A stretch of DNA of 64,000 nt from Cepaea nemoralis. Its lineage: Eukaryota > Mollusca > Gastropoda > Stylommatophora > Helicidae. The notes beneath the pieces are model-generated. The model saw only the letters and a list, made by a program, of their open reading frames with translations, did not search any database and was not told where the DNA came from. The translations under genes and the position numbers were made by a program. Every line of letters begins with the position of its first letter. Within the stretch, counting starts at the first letter, position 1. Where the stretch lies: NCBI GenBank assembly GCA_014155875.1, contig JACEFZ010011104.1, positions 152,501-216,500 of the forward strand, in the 5' to 3' direction. Shown piece after piece: positions 45,577 through 55,223 of the stretch.

Positions 45577-46400
45577 TAATTCATTCATTCATTCATTCAT
45601 TCATTAGCATGCTCTTTACAGAACCTCGCTCCCATAACAACCTTCCGGAAAACCTCTCGATCATAAGCAAGAAGTCCTGCGTCCGATACACCCATCTGGA
45701 GATCATCGGCCACATACTGCAACCACCTTTTCTTTGGCCTTCCACTTCCTCTCTTCCCAGGCATATACCCTTCCAATATTGTTCTCTCCAAACTTTCGTG
45801 ACGTTTCAAGTGACCAAAGTATTTCAATTTTCTTTGTTTTATCGTCTTTAATAGCCAACCTTCTTCAATATTCAGCTCTTGAAGTATGGATGCATTTGTT
45901 CTTTTCTTCACCCAAGATTTTCTTAGAACTCGTCTATAATATTTATATTCAAAGGCATTTATGCGTTGTTCAGCTTGTTTAGTAAGTGTCCAGGTCTCGC
46001 AGGCGCATGTTGCAATAGGAATGATGCATGCTCTTAAAAATCTAATTTTTATAGTTCTGTTCGCCCCACTCCATAATTTATTCAGTTATTTTAGTCTTTG
46101 AAGAGCAATTGATAGTCGTCGTTTAATTTCTTTCATTGTGTCACCGTTGTTGGTAATCAACGACCCATGATATTCAAAATTTTCTACCAACTCCAATATT
46201 TCCTCATTAACATATATTTCTTTCTCCATAGAAGTTTTATATGTATACAGTATCTTTGTTTTTGCTATGTTAAGATATAAGTTGTGATTTTCACTATTCA
46301 ATTGGGTTGAGGCTATTAGGTTTTCTATACCAGTCTGTGTTGTGGATAGCAATCCTGTATCATCAGCATACAGAATCTCTGGTATGTCATGACCGCCGAT
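45577..46400 (-). mobile_element. LINE family E: RT palm to C-terminus, minus strand
   Basis: (ATGA)n tail at 45577-45605. The minus-strand frame 45911-45597 reads LKTIKQRKLKYFGHLKRHES then GKRGSGRPKKRWLQYVADDL. Above it, 46352-46086 gives LLSTTQTGIENLIASTQLNS and LNIAKTKILYTY after a degraded ADD. Similar to family A in layout but a distinct RTE-like family. Confidence 0.82.
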
Positions 46401-46586
46401 ATTCTAATAAACACTGTCGGGTAAATCCAAGTGAGAGAAACTGCAAGGCAATTTCGTAAACGAAAAAAAAATTCACACACGTAAACGCTGTAATATCAGC
46501 TCTGGAAAACATATACGAGTTGCATGCATATGTGAACTATTTTCAGGTCCTTAATGTTCTTGCTCTAATGACCATATTCTACTCAC

Positions 46587-46772
46587 CTCGTAATAACTCG
46601 CTATTCCAACCACTTTGACATATGCATTAGCATCACCATGTGCGATAGCAGCAGCTCCTATTTTATTTTTCCTATAGTCTTTCAGTTTGAATGACCGGCC
46701 GTAAGTGGGGATACCGATGTTGATTTTATCTTTGGGAACTTTCTTTGCTAAGTAGTATTTAGTAATCCAGTC
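46587..46772 (-). CDS. GH18 chitinase-like exon: strands 6-7, GIPTYGRSF motif
   Basis: Minus-strand exon of 186 nt (62 codons, phase 0 at both ends) between acceptor tttgtttgtcag and donor gtgagtag. It reads DWITKYYLAKKVPKDKINIG, then IPTYGRSFKLKDYRKNKIGA and GDANAYVKVVGIASYYE. The (G)IPTYGRSF block is a hallmark of GH18 chitinases and lines the substrate groove. Open frame, good splice sites. It follows exon 48774-48897, whose end ..DDRLLSV joins DWITK as in the family (RLLNVDWA). Confidence 0.92.
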
Positions 46773-47329
46773 CTGACAAACAAATGAAATGTCAAGATTA
46801 TCTAAAGAAGATAAATAAATCATTTAAGTACAGCATTGTAAGTCTGTATTCAGGATTTAGAACTACACCTATCCCCACAACAGCAGTGAAAAAGAAAAAA
46901 AAACAGTTCCATTATACGGCACATCCAATTGCATTTCAAAACAATCTATACCTAGAATGAATGTAAACACATATGCGATTAATATAATATTTCAGTATGC
47001 CTCTTGTTACGTGCATATTGCAGAGAGGTATATCTTGATATGTGTAACATGAATGATACTTTGGCTGAAACAGGATGTACATGTTCGCTGACATTGCTCG
47101 AATGTGTAGAAAGTGATATCCATGGAAGTCCTAACATTTAGCAGGGGGACCTTTTGTTTAAACTGTAACGGACTAAATAGACTATTGCATAATGCTTCGA
47201 TATATTTGAGGTATTGATATTGTTAGTAGAATACAGTATATGAAATGTGGATTTCTTATTGACCGTCATTGCTGTTCAGCAATGTTCCTTCATGGCCAAA
47301 TTCGACGCGTTATGAATCTGTCGCCTGCA
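46773..47329. other. Intronic DNA, no feature recognised
   Basis: Part of the 2-kb intron between GH18 exons. No repeat recognised until the family A scrap at 47330. Confidence 0.4.
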
Positions 47330-47412
47330 CAATTTTTCCTGAAGAAACAAGCTAAAAATCATCCGTTGGCTGTGGGAATGTGGTGTGTGAGGAGAATGCA
47401 AAGAATATCATT
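47330..47412 (+). mobile_element. Family A LINE scrap
   Basis: KKQAKNHPLAVGMWCVRRMQ then RISL matches SSQAEKHLMAVEMWFLRKMQ of family A; about 80 bp only. Confidence 0.6.
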
Positions 47413-47940
47413 GGACATCATTGGCACCTTGACCTCTTGATAGACGATAGTTTGTCCTTCAAAAATGCATAATGACTTTTACCAGTGGCGGTAGCGTATG
47501 TGACTGATAAAGCCAATTCGTGCTGTAAATGTTTGTTCACAGTGGGTGCATGTGAACACATTGGTCATTTCCACCATCATGCACCATCTTACGTCTCACA
47601 CTTACGGTGTGAGACTTATCTGCAATATCTCGTTTGTCTTTATTCCATTTCTGATGTTTGCCCTCCACGCAAACACGTTCAGCGGCGATTTGCTCCAAGT
47701 GTATTATTCAATGCCTGTATCAATCATGTCCCGCTTCACACAATCTTGTATCGTAGTAGAGCCCGACCCTGAGATTTCTTACCCATCTGTAATTCACCAA
47801 AAAAAATGTCCTTTGGTATTCTACTATCATCCATCCTCCTAAGATGTCCTATCCATCAAAGTCTACGAAGACTGAGCATGGAATAAACCTTCACACAACC
47901 TGATCTTTCCAATACTTCAGTATTTGTGAAAGCAGTCTTA
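47413..47940 (-). mobile_element. LINE family B 3' end, minus strand
   Basis: Minus-strand reading: EVLERSG..KVYSMLSL, RRMDDSRIPKDIFFGELQMG, the CVKRDMIDTGI-like block and the HC..TFTA zinc-finger coding. The 3' UTR GCATAATAACTTTT-like tail is on the low side. Same tail as 32689 and 49570. Confidence 0.82.
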
Positions 47941-48084
47941 AAGTATGGGATTACTGCCAATTACTGCTACCTCGTTTTTAAATACAACTGGGTACCTAGT
48001 AATTTTCATTATATGTTGGGAATTTTCTGTGAAGGAGAAGTGGTAAGGAAAGAATCTTATAACACCACTATTTATGCCGTGGCC

Positions 48085-48215
48085 AGATATTTCAGTAGCG
48101 CAGTGGCTAGTAAACTTGCCTGTCAGTCCAGTGGTAAGCCTTCGAATCCCTGAGGCGGTCTTTTCACATTGATCGGGTCTAGCTGGTTGACCCACTCTAA
48201 ATGATACAAGGAAAT
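48085..48215 (+). mobile_element. tRNA-derived SINE-like element, type 2
   Basis: A-box-like TAGCGCAGTGGCTAGTAAAC and B-box-like CCTTCGAATCCCTG lie 45 bp apart. Then comes a body with GGGTCTAGCTGGTTGACCCA not shared with SINE-1. Single copy in the window, so boundaries are uncertain. Confidence 0.5.
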
Positions 48216-48319
48216 GTCCTCGGAAGTAAATTCAACTGGTGTGGTATTGCTTACACTAACTCTCAGATTCCAGCTGGTTTATAAAACGATGTGTCTAGCA
48301 TCATATGCTTAAAAAAAGT

Positions 48320-48545
48320 TGCTTAAAAGTCGACAGGGTCGACTTCATTGCACCAGGCTCGGTCTCTTTCCGCAGCGCGGAAAGCGTCGCACAAAGCACG
48401 AACTCCGTAGCTCTAGCGACGACCCACAGGAGTCTCTGAAAAATTAATTCGTGAACCGAAGGGACGCGGCCCGGAATCGAACCACAACCTTTGGAGCCCG
48501 AGTTAAACGGCTTGACCACTTCGCACAGAGAATCCCGATTCTTGA
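48320..48545 (-). mobile_element. tRNA-derived SINE-like element, type 3
   Basis: On the minus strand, GCGAAGTGGTCAAGCCG (A box) and GGTTCGATTCCGGGCC (B box) are about 45 bp apart, as in tRNA genes. A GC-rich body and a TTTTTTTAAG tail follow. The anticodon arm and acceptor do not fold as a full tRNA, so it is a retroposon, not a tRNA gene. Confidence 0.65.
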
Positions 48546-48600
48546 AACATATCATTAGTTTTTTAAAAATATATACACGTTCAGTACATCACTCAACAAA

Positions 48601-48662
48601 TGATGTGTGTGTGTGTGTGTGTATGCGTGCGCGTGTGTGTTTATATATATATATATATATAT
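48601..48662. repeat. (TG)n and (AT)n compound microsatellite
   Basis: TG/CG dinucleotides then AT dinucleotides. Confidence 0.93.
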
Positions 48663-48773
48663 AATTATCAGCTGTGTGCTCCTTACATCATCAGATTTTC
48701 ACTCAAATTAAGTGATAAATTATACAAATGTTTTAAATCTGCTAACAGAAGTAGTCTCATATGACATACTTAC

Positions 48774-48897
48774 TACACTCAGAAGTCTATCATCGCCGAC
48801 TGAATTAGGGTCAGATCTCAAAGGGGCGCTTAAGCCAACTTTTTTATCATCTGCGGTGCGCAAATCAAGTGTTCTGATAGTGATGAAATCTGCCTGT
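48774..48897 (-). CDS. GH18 chitinase-like exon: strand 6 region, altered motif
   Basis: Minus-strand exon of 124 nt between acceptor tttcattcgcag and donor gtaagtat. It reads QADFITIRTLDLRTADDKK, then VGLSAPLRSDPNSVGDDRLL and SV. It aligns with GH18 (VDFINVMTYDLHGSWD..TG..APL......GD.RLLNV). In the family the strand-6 motif is M.YD.HG, whose Tyr takes part in catalysis. Here the positions are R.LD.RT, so Met, Tyr, His and Gly are replaced. The frame is open and the exon ends in phase 0 to join 46587-46772. The earlier exons, with the DGxDxDWE acid, are not found in the window. Confidence 0.82.
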
Positions 48898-49074
48898 CTG
48901 CGAATGAAATGGAAAACAGACATATAAAAGGGTTAAAAACGCCGTGAAACATATATAGGGGGGACAAGGTGCATAGTATGCAAATTTAAACTTATTATTA
49001 TAATAATTCGTTCTGGTGCAATCTAAGATGCATTTACAACAGTTACATTTACGAACTGATTAGTCGGAAATCTA
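48898..49074. other. Upstream intron, no feature recognised
   Basis: AT-rich, no motif. Confidence 0.4.
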
Positions 49075-49737
49075 TCTTGTCTATCAAGCCTGTGTCCTTA
49101 GTACTCTTCTCTATGGCAGTGAAACCTGGACAACTTACTCACACCAAGAGAACATTAAACAGCTTTCATATGCGGTGTCTGCGAAGAATTCGGGTATTAA
49201 GTGGCAAGACAAAATCACAAATACTGAAGTATTGGAAAGATCAGGTTGTGTGACAGTTTATTCCATGCTCAGTCTTCGTAGACTTAGATGGATAGGACAT
49301 CTTAGTAGGAGGATGATTGGTAGATATACCAAAGGATATCTTTTTTGGTGAATTACAGATGGGTAAGAGATCCTCAGGGTCGGCCTCTACTACGATACAA
49401 AGATTGTGTGTAAGCGGACATGATTGGATACAGGCATTGATAATGCACATTGGGAGCAAGTCGCCGCTGAACGTGTTGCATGGAGGGCAAATATCAGAAA
49501 TGGAACTAAAGTCAAAGGAGAAAAATTATTGCAGAAAAGTCACACACCAAGCGTTTGAGGACGTAAGATGGTGCATGATGGTGGAAATGACCACGGTTCA
49601 CATACACCCACTGTGAACGGACATTTACAGCGCAAATTGGCCTTATCAGTCACACTCGCTACCGCCATAGTTAAAAGTTATTATGCCTTTTTAAAGCACA
49701 AACTATCGTCTGTCAAGACGGCAAGGTGCCAATGAGT
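49075..49737 (+). mobile_element. LINE family B 3' end, plus strand
   Basis: GSETWTTYSHQE, RRLRWIGHLSR, the block encoding VCKRT and NAHWEQVAAERVAWRAN, then the terminal HTHCERTFTAQIGLISHTR-like finger in a shifted frame. It ends with the 3' UTR GACGGCAAGGTGCCAATGAG. Several frameshifts. Confidence 0.85.
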
Positions 49738-50150
49738 CGGAAATCACTGATGTTAGTGATGCTTGTCATTGGTTTACAAGTTGTGGAATGCCATTGCCTT
49801 TCAGCCAATAGATATTTTAATCGCCTAGTCTCTCAGTAGTAGTAGGCTTCTTTCAGTCATGTATTACTATAGAGTTGCACCGCTGGGGAATGACAGTGCT
49901 GCTGGTGACTATAGTCCAGTGCAGAGTGACAGTTTCTGTCACAGCTTCGGCATTTGTAAGACGAGGCAGATTACGCAGCAAGTGGCTGCATCTTATGCTT
50001 GCGCCGCATATACTCAGTTTGTTGGATCATACTGCGCTAAAAAAAAAGCACCAGTCCGTTTCGTACATCTCTTCTCCAGGAACATCTATCTGTTGCAGAT
50101 CTTTCCCATGTGTTTAGATCAATGCCAATCGTTTCCTATCTTATTTATAT
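49738..50150. other. No gene recognised
   Basis: Unique-looking DNA. A 97-codon plus frame (49859-50152) ends at a TAG but shows no motif and no matching splice context. Confidence 0.4.
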
Positions 50151-50154
50151 AGAC

Positions 50155-50356
50155 CCTTACATCGCATGGCTAAGGGCTTGCGAACGCGGTTTGTGAGCCC
50201 GTATACCCGGGTTCGAAACACAGCGGTGCTGTTTTTTTTCGAAAAAGGTATAGGAGACAATGACAAACTACTGAACGTAAAATGTGCCCTGGAATCACGA
50301 ACAGCGTAAATGCTGGGGTTGACTGCTACCATCCTGTGAAGGACATGCAACCTTAT
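50155..50356 (+). mobile_element. SINE-1-like copy with clear tRNA head
   Basis: A box ATGGCTAAGGGCTTGCG and B box GGGTTCGAAACACAG lie about 45 bp apart, followed by the SINE-1 body in diverged form (GACAATGACAAACTACTGAA, CCATCCTGTGAAGGACATGC). The best view of the tRNA-like origin of this family. Confidence 0.72.
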
Positions 50357-50381
50357 TTTTTTTATATCGCACTAGCTGACC

Positions 50382-50469
50382 CGGCCCGGCTTCGCCCAGT
50401 CCCTGGTGGGGAGCATCTCATTTAATTCATATAAGTAGTCATATAAGTTCTCGTTCCCGTTACCGACTA

Positions 50470-50528
<59 letters not shown>

Positions 50529-50743
50529 GACCCGGCCCGGCATCGCCCAGTTCCTGGCGTGGAGCATCTAATTTAATTCATATAAGTAGTCATATAAGTT
50601 CCCGTTCCCGACGGTCTATCTGTCTGCATGTCTGTCTATCTGTCTGTCTATCTGTCTGCCTGACCCTGCCCGGCTTCGCCCAGCCCCTGATGGGGAGCAT
50701 CTCATTTAATTCATATAAGTAGTCATATAAGTTCCCGTTACCC

Positions 50744-50814
<71 letters not shown>

Positions 50815-50851
50815 CCTGTCTGTCTGTCTGTCTGTCTGTCTGTCCCTCCTC

Positions 50852-50886
<35 letters not shown>

Positions 50887-50899
50887 GCCTGTCTGTCTA
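50382..50899. repeat. Three S-repeat units spaced by (TCTG)n arrays
   Basis: Units start TGACCCGGCCCGGCTTCGCC and run about 80 bp (..TAATTCATATAAGTAGTCAT..CCCGTT) at 50386, 50528 and 50661. Each is followed by a TCTG tetranucleotide array (50468-50527, 50615-50660, 50743-50899). A fourth, diverged unit is at 52308-52365. Confidence 0.9.
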
Positions 50900-51002
50900 A
50901 TCATTTATTGGTTGCAGTTAGAACAACCTAGATAAACGAAGACCAACTTACAAAAAGCATTAGAAAGAGCACTTGAAAGGTGCTTTACATCTTCCCCAAC
51001 AA

Positions 51003-52250
51003 TTAACTTGGGTAAATGGAGCGGCGGCAGCAGCAGCAGCAGAAGAAGAAAAAGGAGGAGTAGGAGCTGGGAGGAGGAAGAGGGAGGTGGAGGAGGGAGG
51101 AGGAGGGAGGAGGGGGAGGGAGGAAGAGATAGGCGGAGAGAGGAGGAGGAGGGAAAGAGGAGGGGGAGTGGAGTAGGGAGGATAGGAGGGAGGAGAGAGA
51201 GGAGGAGGAGGTAGGAGGAGGGAGGAGGCAGGGTTCAGGACGGGAGGAGAGAGGAGTAGAGGGAGGAGGAGGAGGAGATAGAGGAGGAGGAGAGAGAGGA
51301 TGAGGGAGGAGGGGGATAAGGAGGAGTGAGGAGGGGAGAAGGGAGGACGGAGGGAGAAGGAGGAGGAGGAGAGGAGGAGAGGGAGGATGAGGGGAAGGAT
51401 GGAGATGGAGGAGGAGGAGAAGCGGAGGGAGGGAAGAGGGAGGAGGAGGGAGGATGAGTGGGAAGGCGATGGCGAGGGAGGAGGAGGAAGTAGAGAGCAG
51501 GAGCACGGGAGGAGGGGGAGGAGAGTAAACGGAGGAGGAGGGAGGAGGAGAGCAGGAGGAGGGCCAGAGGAAGAGGGAGGCGGAAGAGAAGAATGGATGG
51601 AAGGCGAAGGATCGAGGGAGGATGAGGAGGAGAAGAAAGACGTTAACAACGCAGAGAGGAGGAGGGGAGGAGGAGGAGGGCACGAGAGAGGGAGAAGGCG
51701 GAGATGGAGAGGAGGGAGGAGTCGCTGAGGCGGAGAGCGAGGAGGAGCGGCGAGGCGAGTAGGAGGAGGGAGGAGAGGTAGGAGAGGTACAGGGAGGAGG
51801 AGGGCGGAGGAGGCGGGAGGATAAGGAGGGGGAGCGGAGGGAGAATGAGGAGAGATAGGAGGAAGAGGGAGGAGAGGAGGAGGGATGTGGAGGGAGGAGA
51901 GGTAGGGAGAGACGGTAGTGGGAGGCGGAGAGAGCTGCGGCAGGAGGAGGAGACGAAGGAGGAGGAGGAGGAGAGAGGAGGAGAGGAGTAAGGGGCGGAG
52001 GAGGAAGTAGAGGAGTAGAGGGAGAGGGAGGAGAAGGAGAGGAAGAGAGGAGGGATGAGTGGGAGGACGTAGGAGGAGGATGGTGAGGAGGAGCGGAGAG
52101 AGGGGAGAGGGAGGCAGGAGGGAAGGATGGAGGAGGACGGAGGAGGAGAGTGAGGAGAGGGAGGAGGAGGATGAAGAGGGAGGAGGAGGAGAGAGAGAGG
52201 AGAAGAGGAGATGTATGGAGGAGGAGGAGGGGAGAGGAGGAGGAGTGATT
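51003..52250. repeat. 1.25-kb purine (GGA/GAG)n tract
   Basis: The plus strand is almost entirely G and A, with sparse T and C. The long minus-strand Pro/Ser/Leu frames and plus-strand Arg/Glu/Gly frames are composition artefacts. Confidence 0.95.
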
Positions 52251-52307
52251 GTAACGCATATGCTGAGCTAACGGCAGCGGAAAATGGGTGTGTCATGTCT
52301 ATCTATC

Positions 52308-52365
52308 TGACCCGGCGTGGCTTCAGTCCCAGCCTCCTGGCGGTAGCGTCTCATTAAATTCATAC
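52308..52365 (+). repeat. S-repeat unit, diverged
   Basis: TGACCCGGCGTGGCTTCAGT..GCGTCTCATTAAATTCATAC resembles the units at 50386-50742. It sits just past the purine tract, after a short TATC run. Confidence 0.75.
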
Positions 52366-52754
52366 AACAAAATAAAGTAGCCCCACTTAAAAGAATGTCC
52401 TTCACACACCATTTATATTCTAATGAAACCGTTTCTCAGTGCACTGCATGACTGTAGATATGCATGACTGCTATGCATTATGCATTATTTTTATGAAAAC
52501 TTGTTGAAAACTGCTTAAGATCTTTGTATCATATCCTTATTATAACGCTATCGACAACGGGACATAACATATAGACAAAGAAATCTAAAATGCCTTTGAA
52601 AAACGATGCACACAATAGTGACTATAGCTCTACAGCAATGTTATTAAAAGTTATCGCCTTGTAATAATTCTTCTAGAGCTAAGTCCCCTCGCTGTATATA
52701 AATTCCATAATGTAAAATGAAAAAACATTAATAATATTAAGTCAAAGCCGATTG
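52366..52754. other. No gene recognised
   Basis: AT-rich, no motif; may be more of the repeat that carries the S unit. Confidence 0.4.
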
Positions 52755-52900
52755 CACACTAAAATGCATCACAGTTGGCTGCGCTGGATGAAAGGCAGAC
52801 GGGTCAGAAATTCGTCTCATCGGATGGACCGTTCGCAAACGCATAAAGGACATACAGACATACAGACTACAGACGGAGATTGCCTTTTATATATAAGATT
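52755..52900 (-). repeat. Dispersed repeat R, minus strand
   Basis: On the minus strand it has ATATAAAAGGCAATCTCCGT, GCGTTTGCGAACGGTCCATC and GATGAGACGAATTTCTGACC. Diverged copy of 29262-29375. Confidence 0.78.
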
Positions 52901-53963
52901 TAGGGTCTTACCGTTGGCTTCTTCCCTATGGCCTGTTCTCAGTAAAGGATATCTTTAGGAATGTGTTCACCCTCCATTCGAAATAAGGGGCCTAGCCTCC
53001 TGAGGCTTCTTTGCTTGAGGAGGGAGTGCACCCTGGTAAAATCCGCTCTTTCAAGCATGTGTTTGTTTGGTTTGTGGTGTTTCCACGATATGCCCAGGAT
53101 AAGTGTCAAACACATTGCATGTGGAAGGAACTCATCTGTCTTACCTGTCAGTGAGTACAAGGTCCAGGATCAGACACATAGAGTAGCATGCTAACAAAAC
53201 AAGCTTTATACTATGAAACTTGTGCATGCTATGCTAGTCTATTATTCTCCCAAACTCTCTTAGCATGAAAGTGTTCTGGCTACCTTTCCCATGCGTCTGT
53301 CGATTTCTGTATCTAAAGAAAGATTATCGCCACAATTACGCAAACTCATGGACAACCTGCAATTCCTAATTAGAAATTTTGATTGATGTCGGTGCACTAG
53401 CATCTTGTTCCATCACCTGTGTTTTATTTGGGCTGATGATGAGCCCAGAGTCTCTGCAGGGGGCTGCAAAACAATCTATGAGCCGTTGGAGATCTTCTGT
53501 TGTATGAGTAGTCAGTGCTTCATCGTCTGCAACAAGTAGCTCTCTTACGCATCTTGATTTTATTTTGGTCTTTGCCTTGAGACTTGATAGGTTAAACAAT
53601 TTACCTGCCTTAAGAGAAAGTGCTTTACTCCACTCCTGATGCTGAATGACTAGGATGTTGAGCCATCGTAATTTAAAAAAAATGGTCCCCTGCATGTTTT
53701 CGTGAAATGATTTCACGAGACTTAGCAGGGAGGGTGAACATCCTATCTTCTCAAGGATCTTAAAACGGTCGTCTCTGCTCACGATGTCAAATGCTTTTGT
53801 GAGGTCGATGAAGGTAATATATAATGGCTTCCTAATGTTCTCTGCACTTCTCTTGGAGCTGCATAAGTGAGAAAATCATATCGATGGTGGACCTGTTGGG
53901 TCTACATCCGCAATGTGATTCGGGGTAGATTCTTTCAGCAAGAATGTGTTATCTTTTTAGGAT

Positions 53964-54204
53964 GTTTTTCCCCCGCATATCCTTTACAGGACATCGCTGT
54001 CAACAGCAGCATCTTTCAGCTGTCTGTTGATTTCTTGGCAAGATTACGCTCAGTAGTTTGCTATTGCTTTCTGAGCGGCCGGCTCAATTATCCCGCAAGT
54101 CCCCAGCGGGGGTCAAACCGCTTCCAGCTCTCGTCGCTACGAGACTCTGCGTGATAAACGGATTACGGAGAAGTGTTGTAACTCCTCGGCCAGAGAGACC
54201 GGCC
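53964..54204 (-). mobile_element. SINE-1 copy, minus strand
   Basis: Body CAAGATTACGCTCAGTAGTT and GAGCGGCCGGCTCA, head GGTCTCTCTGGCCGAGGAGT on the minus strand, and B-box-like GGTTTGACCCCCGC. Target duplication tttaggat at 53956-53963 and 54205-54212, inside family B. Confidence 0.9.
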
Positions 54205-54306
54205 TTTAGGATTACTCTAGCGAAACTTTACTCTAATGTTGGGGAGGGAGTATGCGCGATAGTTGTTGCAGTCGCTTCTGAAACTTTGGTTTACAAATGG
54301 TAATGT

Positions 54307-54561
54307 TGCCGCCCTCTCTAGCCGAGGGGTTAAACGACTTCTCCGTAATCCGTTTACCACACATGATAACGCAGCGCGCGAAAAATTGGAAGCGGTTCTC
54401 CCCGCGTTGGTGACTGCGGATAACTGAGCCGCCGCCTCACTAAGCAATGGCAAACTTCTGAGGTAATCTTGCCTAGAAATCAATAATAAGTTTTAAAGAT
54501 GCTGATATTGACAGCGATGTCCTGTAAGATATGCGAATTAAACCCACCAACAACAAACAAC
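54307..54561 (+). mobile_element. SINE-1 copy, plus strand
   Basis: Head CCCTCTCTAGCCGAGGGGTT, B box GGTTCTCCCCGC, body CTAAGCAATGGCAAACTTCT, end CGATGTCCTGTAAGATATGC, and a (CAACAAA)-type tail. Target duplication taatgt at 54301-54306 and 54562-54567. Confidence 0.88.
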
Positions 54562-55223
54562 TAATGTAGTATGATTTTTCTTCCAGCGGAGCTGAAGTAT
54601 TGCATACGTTCTAGGATGATGTTTCTTTGCCACATTTTACAATTGCAGGTGGAATAATATCTTTCCTGGTGCCTTGCGTGATTTGCGAGTGTCTAGTGCT
54701 CGTTGATTTCTGTGAGGCATGGTTCTTTATCCAAGCATGCATAGTGGACTGTTGTACAATTGCTTCCTGAGCTCTAGTATAGTTCGGTTTCCGGTTACGA
54801 GCGGACGTGTTTTCACAGCCTCCATTTTATAGAATTTATCAAAGTTTTACCTATGTCAGTCGAGACGCTGTGTATATCATTGCTATCATATCAGTTCTAA
54901 AATGGATCTATACGATTAATATCTTAAGTTTATGTGACTGTTGTTTAGTGAAATGAGGATTTCTTGATAAATGGACGGTAAGGACATTCAATTCTGAAAC
55001 TACTAATTATCGATTACGACAACGTGTGATTAAACCATGCGTGACTAGCGCATGGTAAGTCGCCAAGCACACAATATCGCAAGTCCCTGATCAGTTCTGT
55101 GTTCTTGTCTCAATTATCACACACAAACGACCACAACACATGACCTTCAAATTGCCAGCGGCGCATCTAGACTACAATGAGTTCGCTGCATTCGTCAAAC
55201 GGTTTGCATAACATGATGCAGTA

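Noticed and set aside
48460..48545. A functional tRNA gene on the minus strand
   Set aside because: A and B boxes are present but acceptor and anticodon arms do not pair as a full tRNA; a SINE head fits better.
50960..52296. Proline/serine/leucine-rich frames up to 418 codons on the minus strand
   Set aside because: Pure composition effect of the purine tract; all frames on that strand lack stops because T is rare on the plus strand.
54058..54303. 81-codon frame MLLLSERPAQLSRKS
   Set aside because: It is antisense SINE-1 sequence; the same peptide recurs at 28495 and, partly, at 2239-2526.
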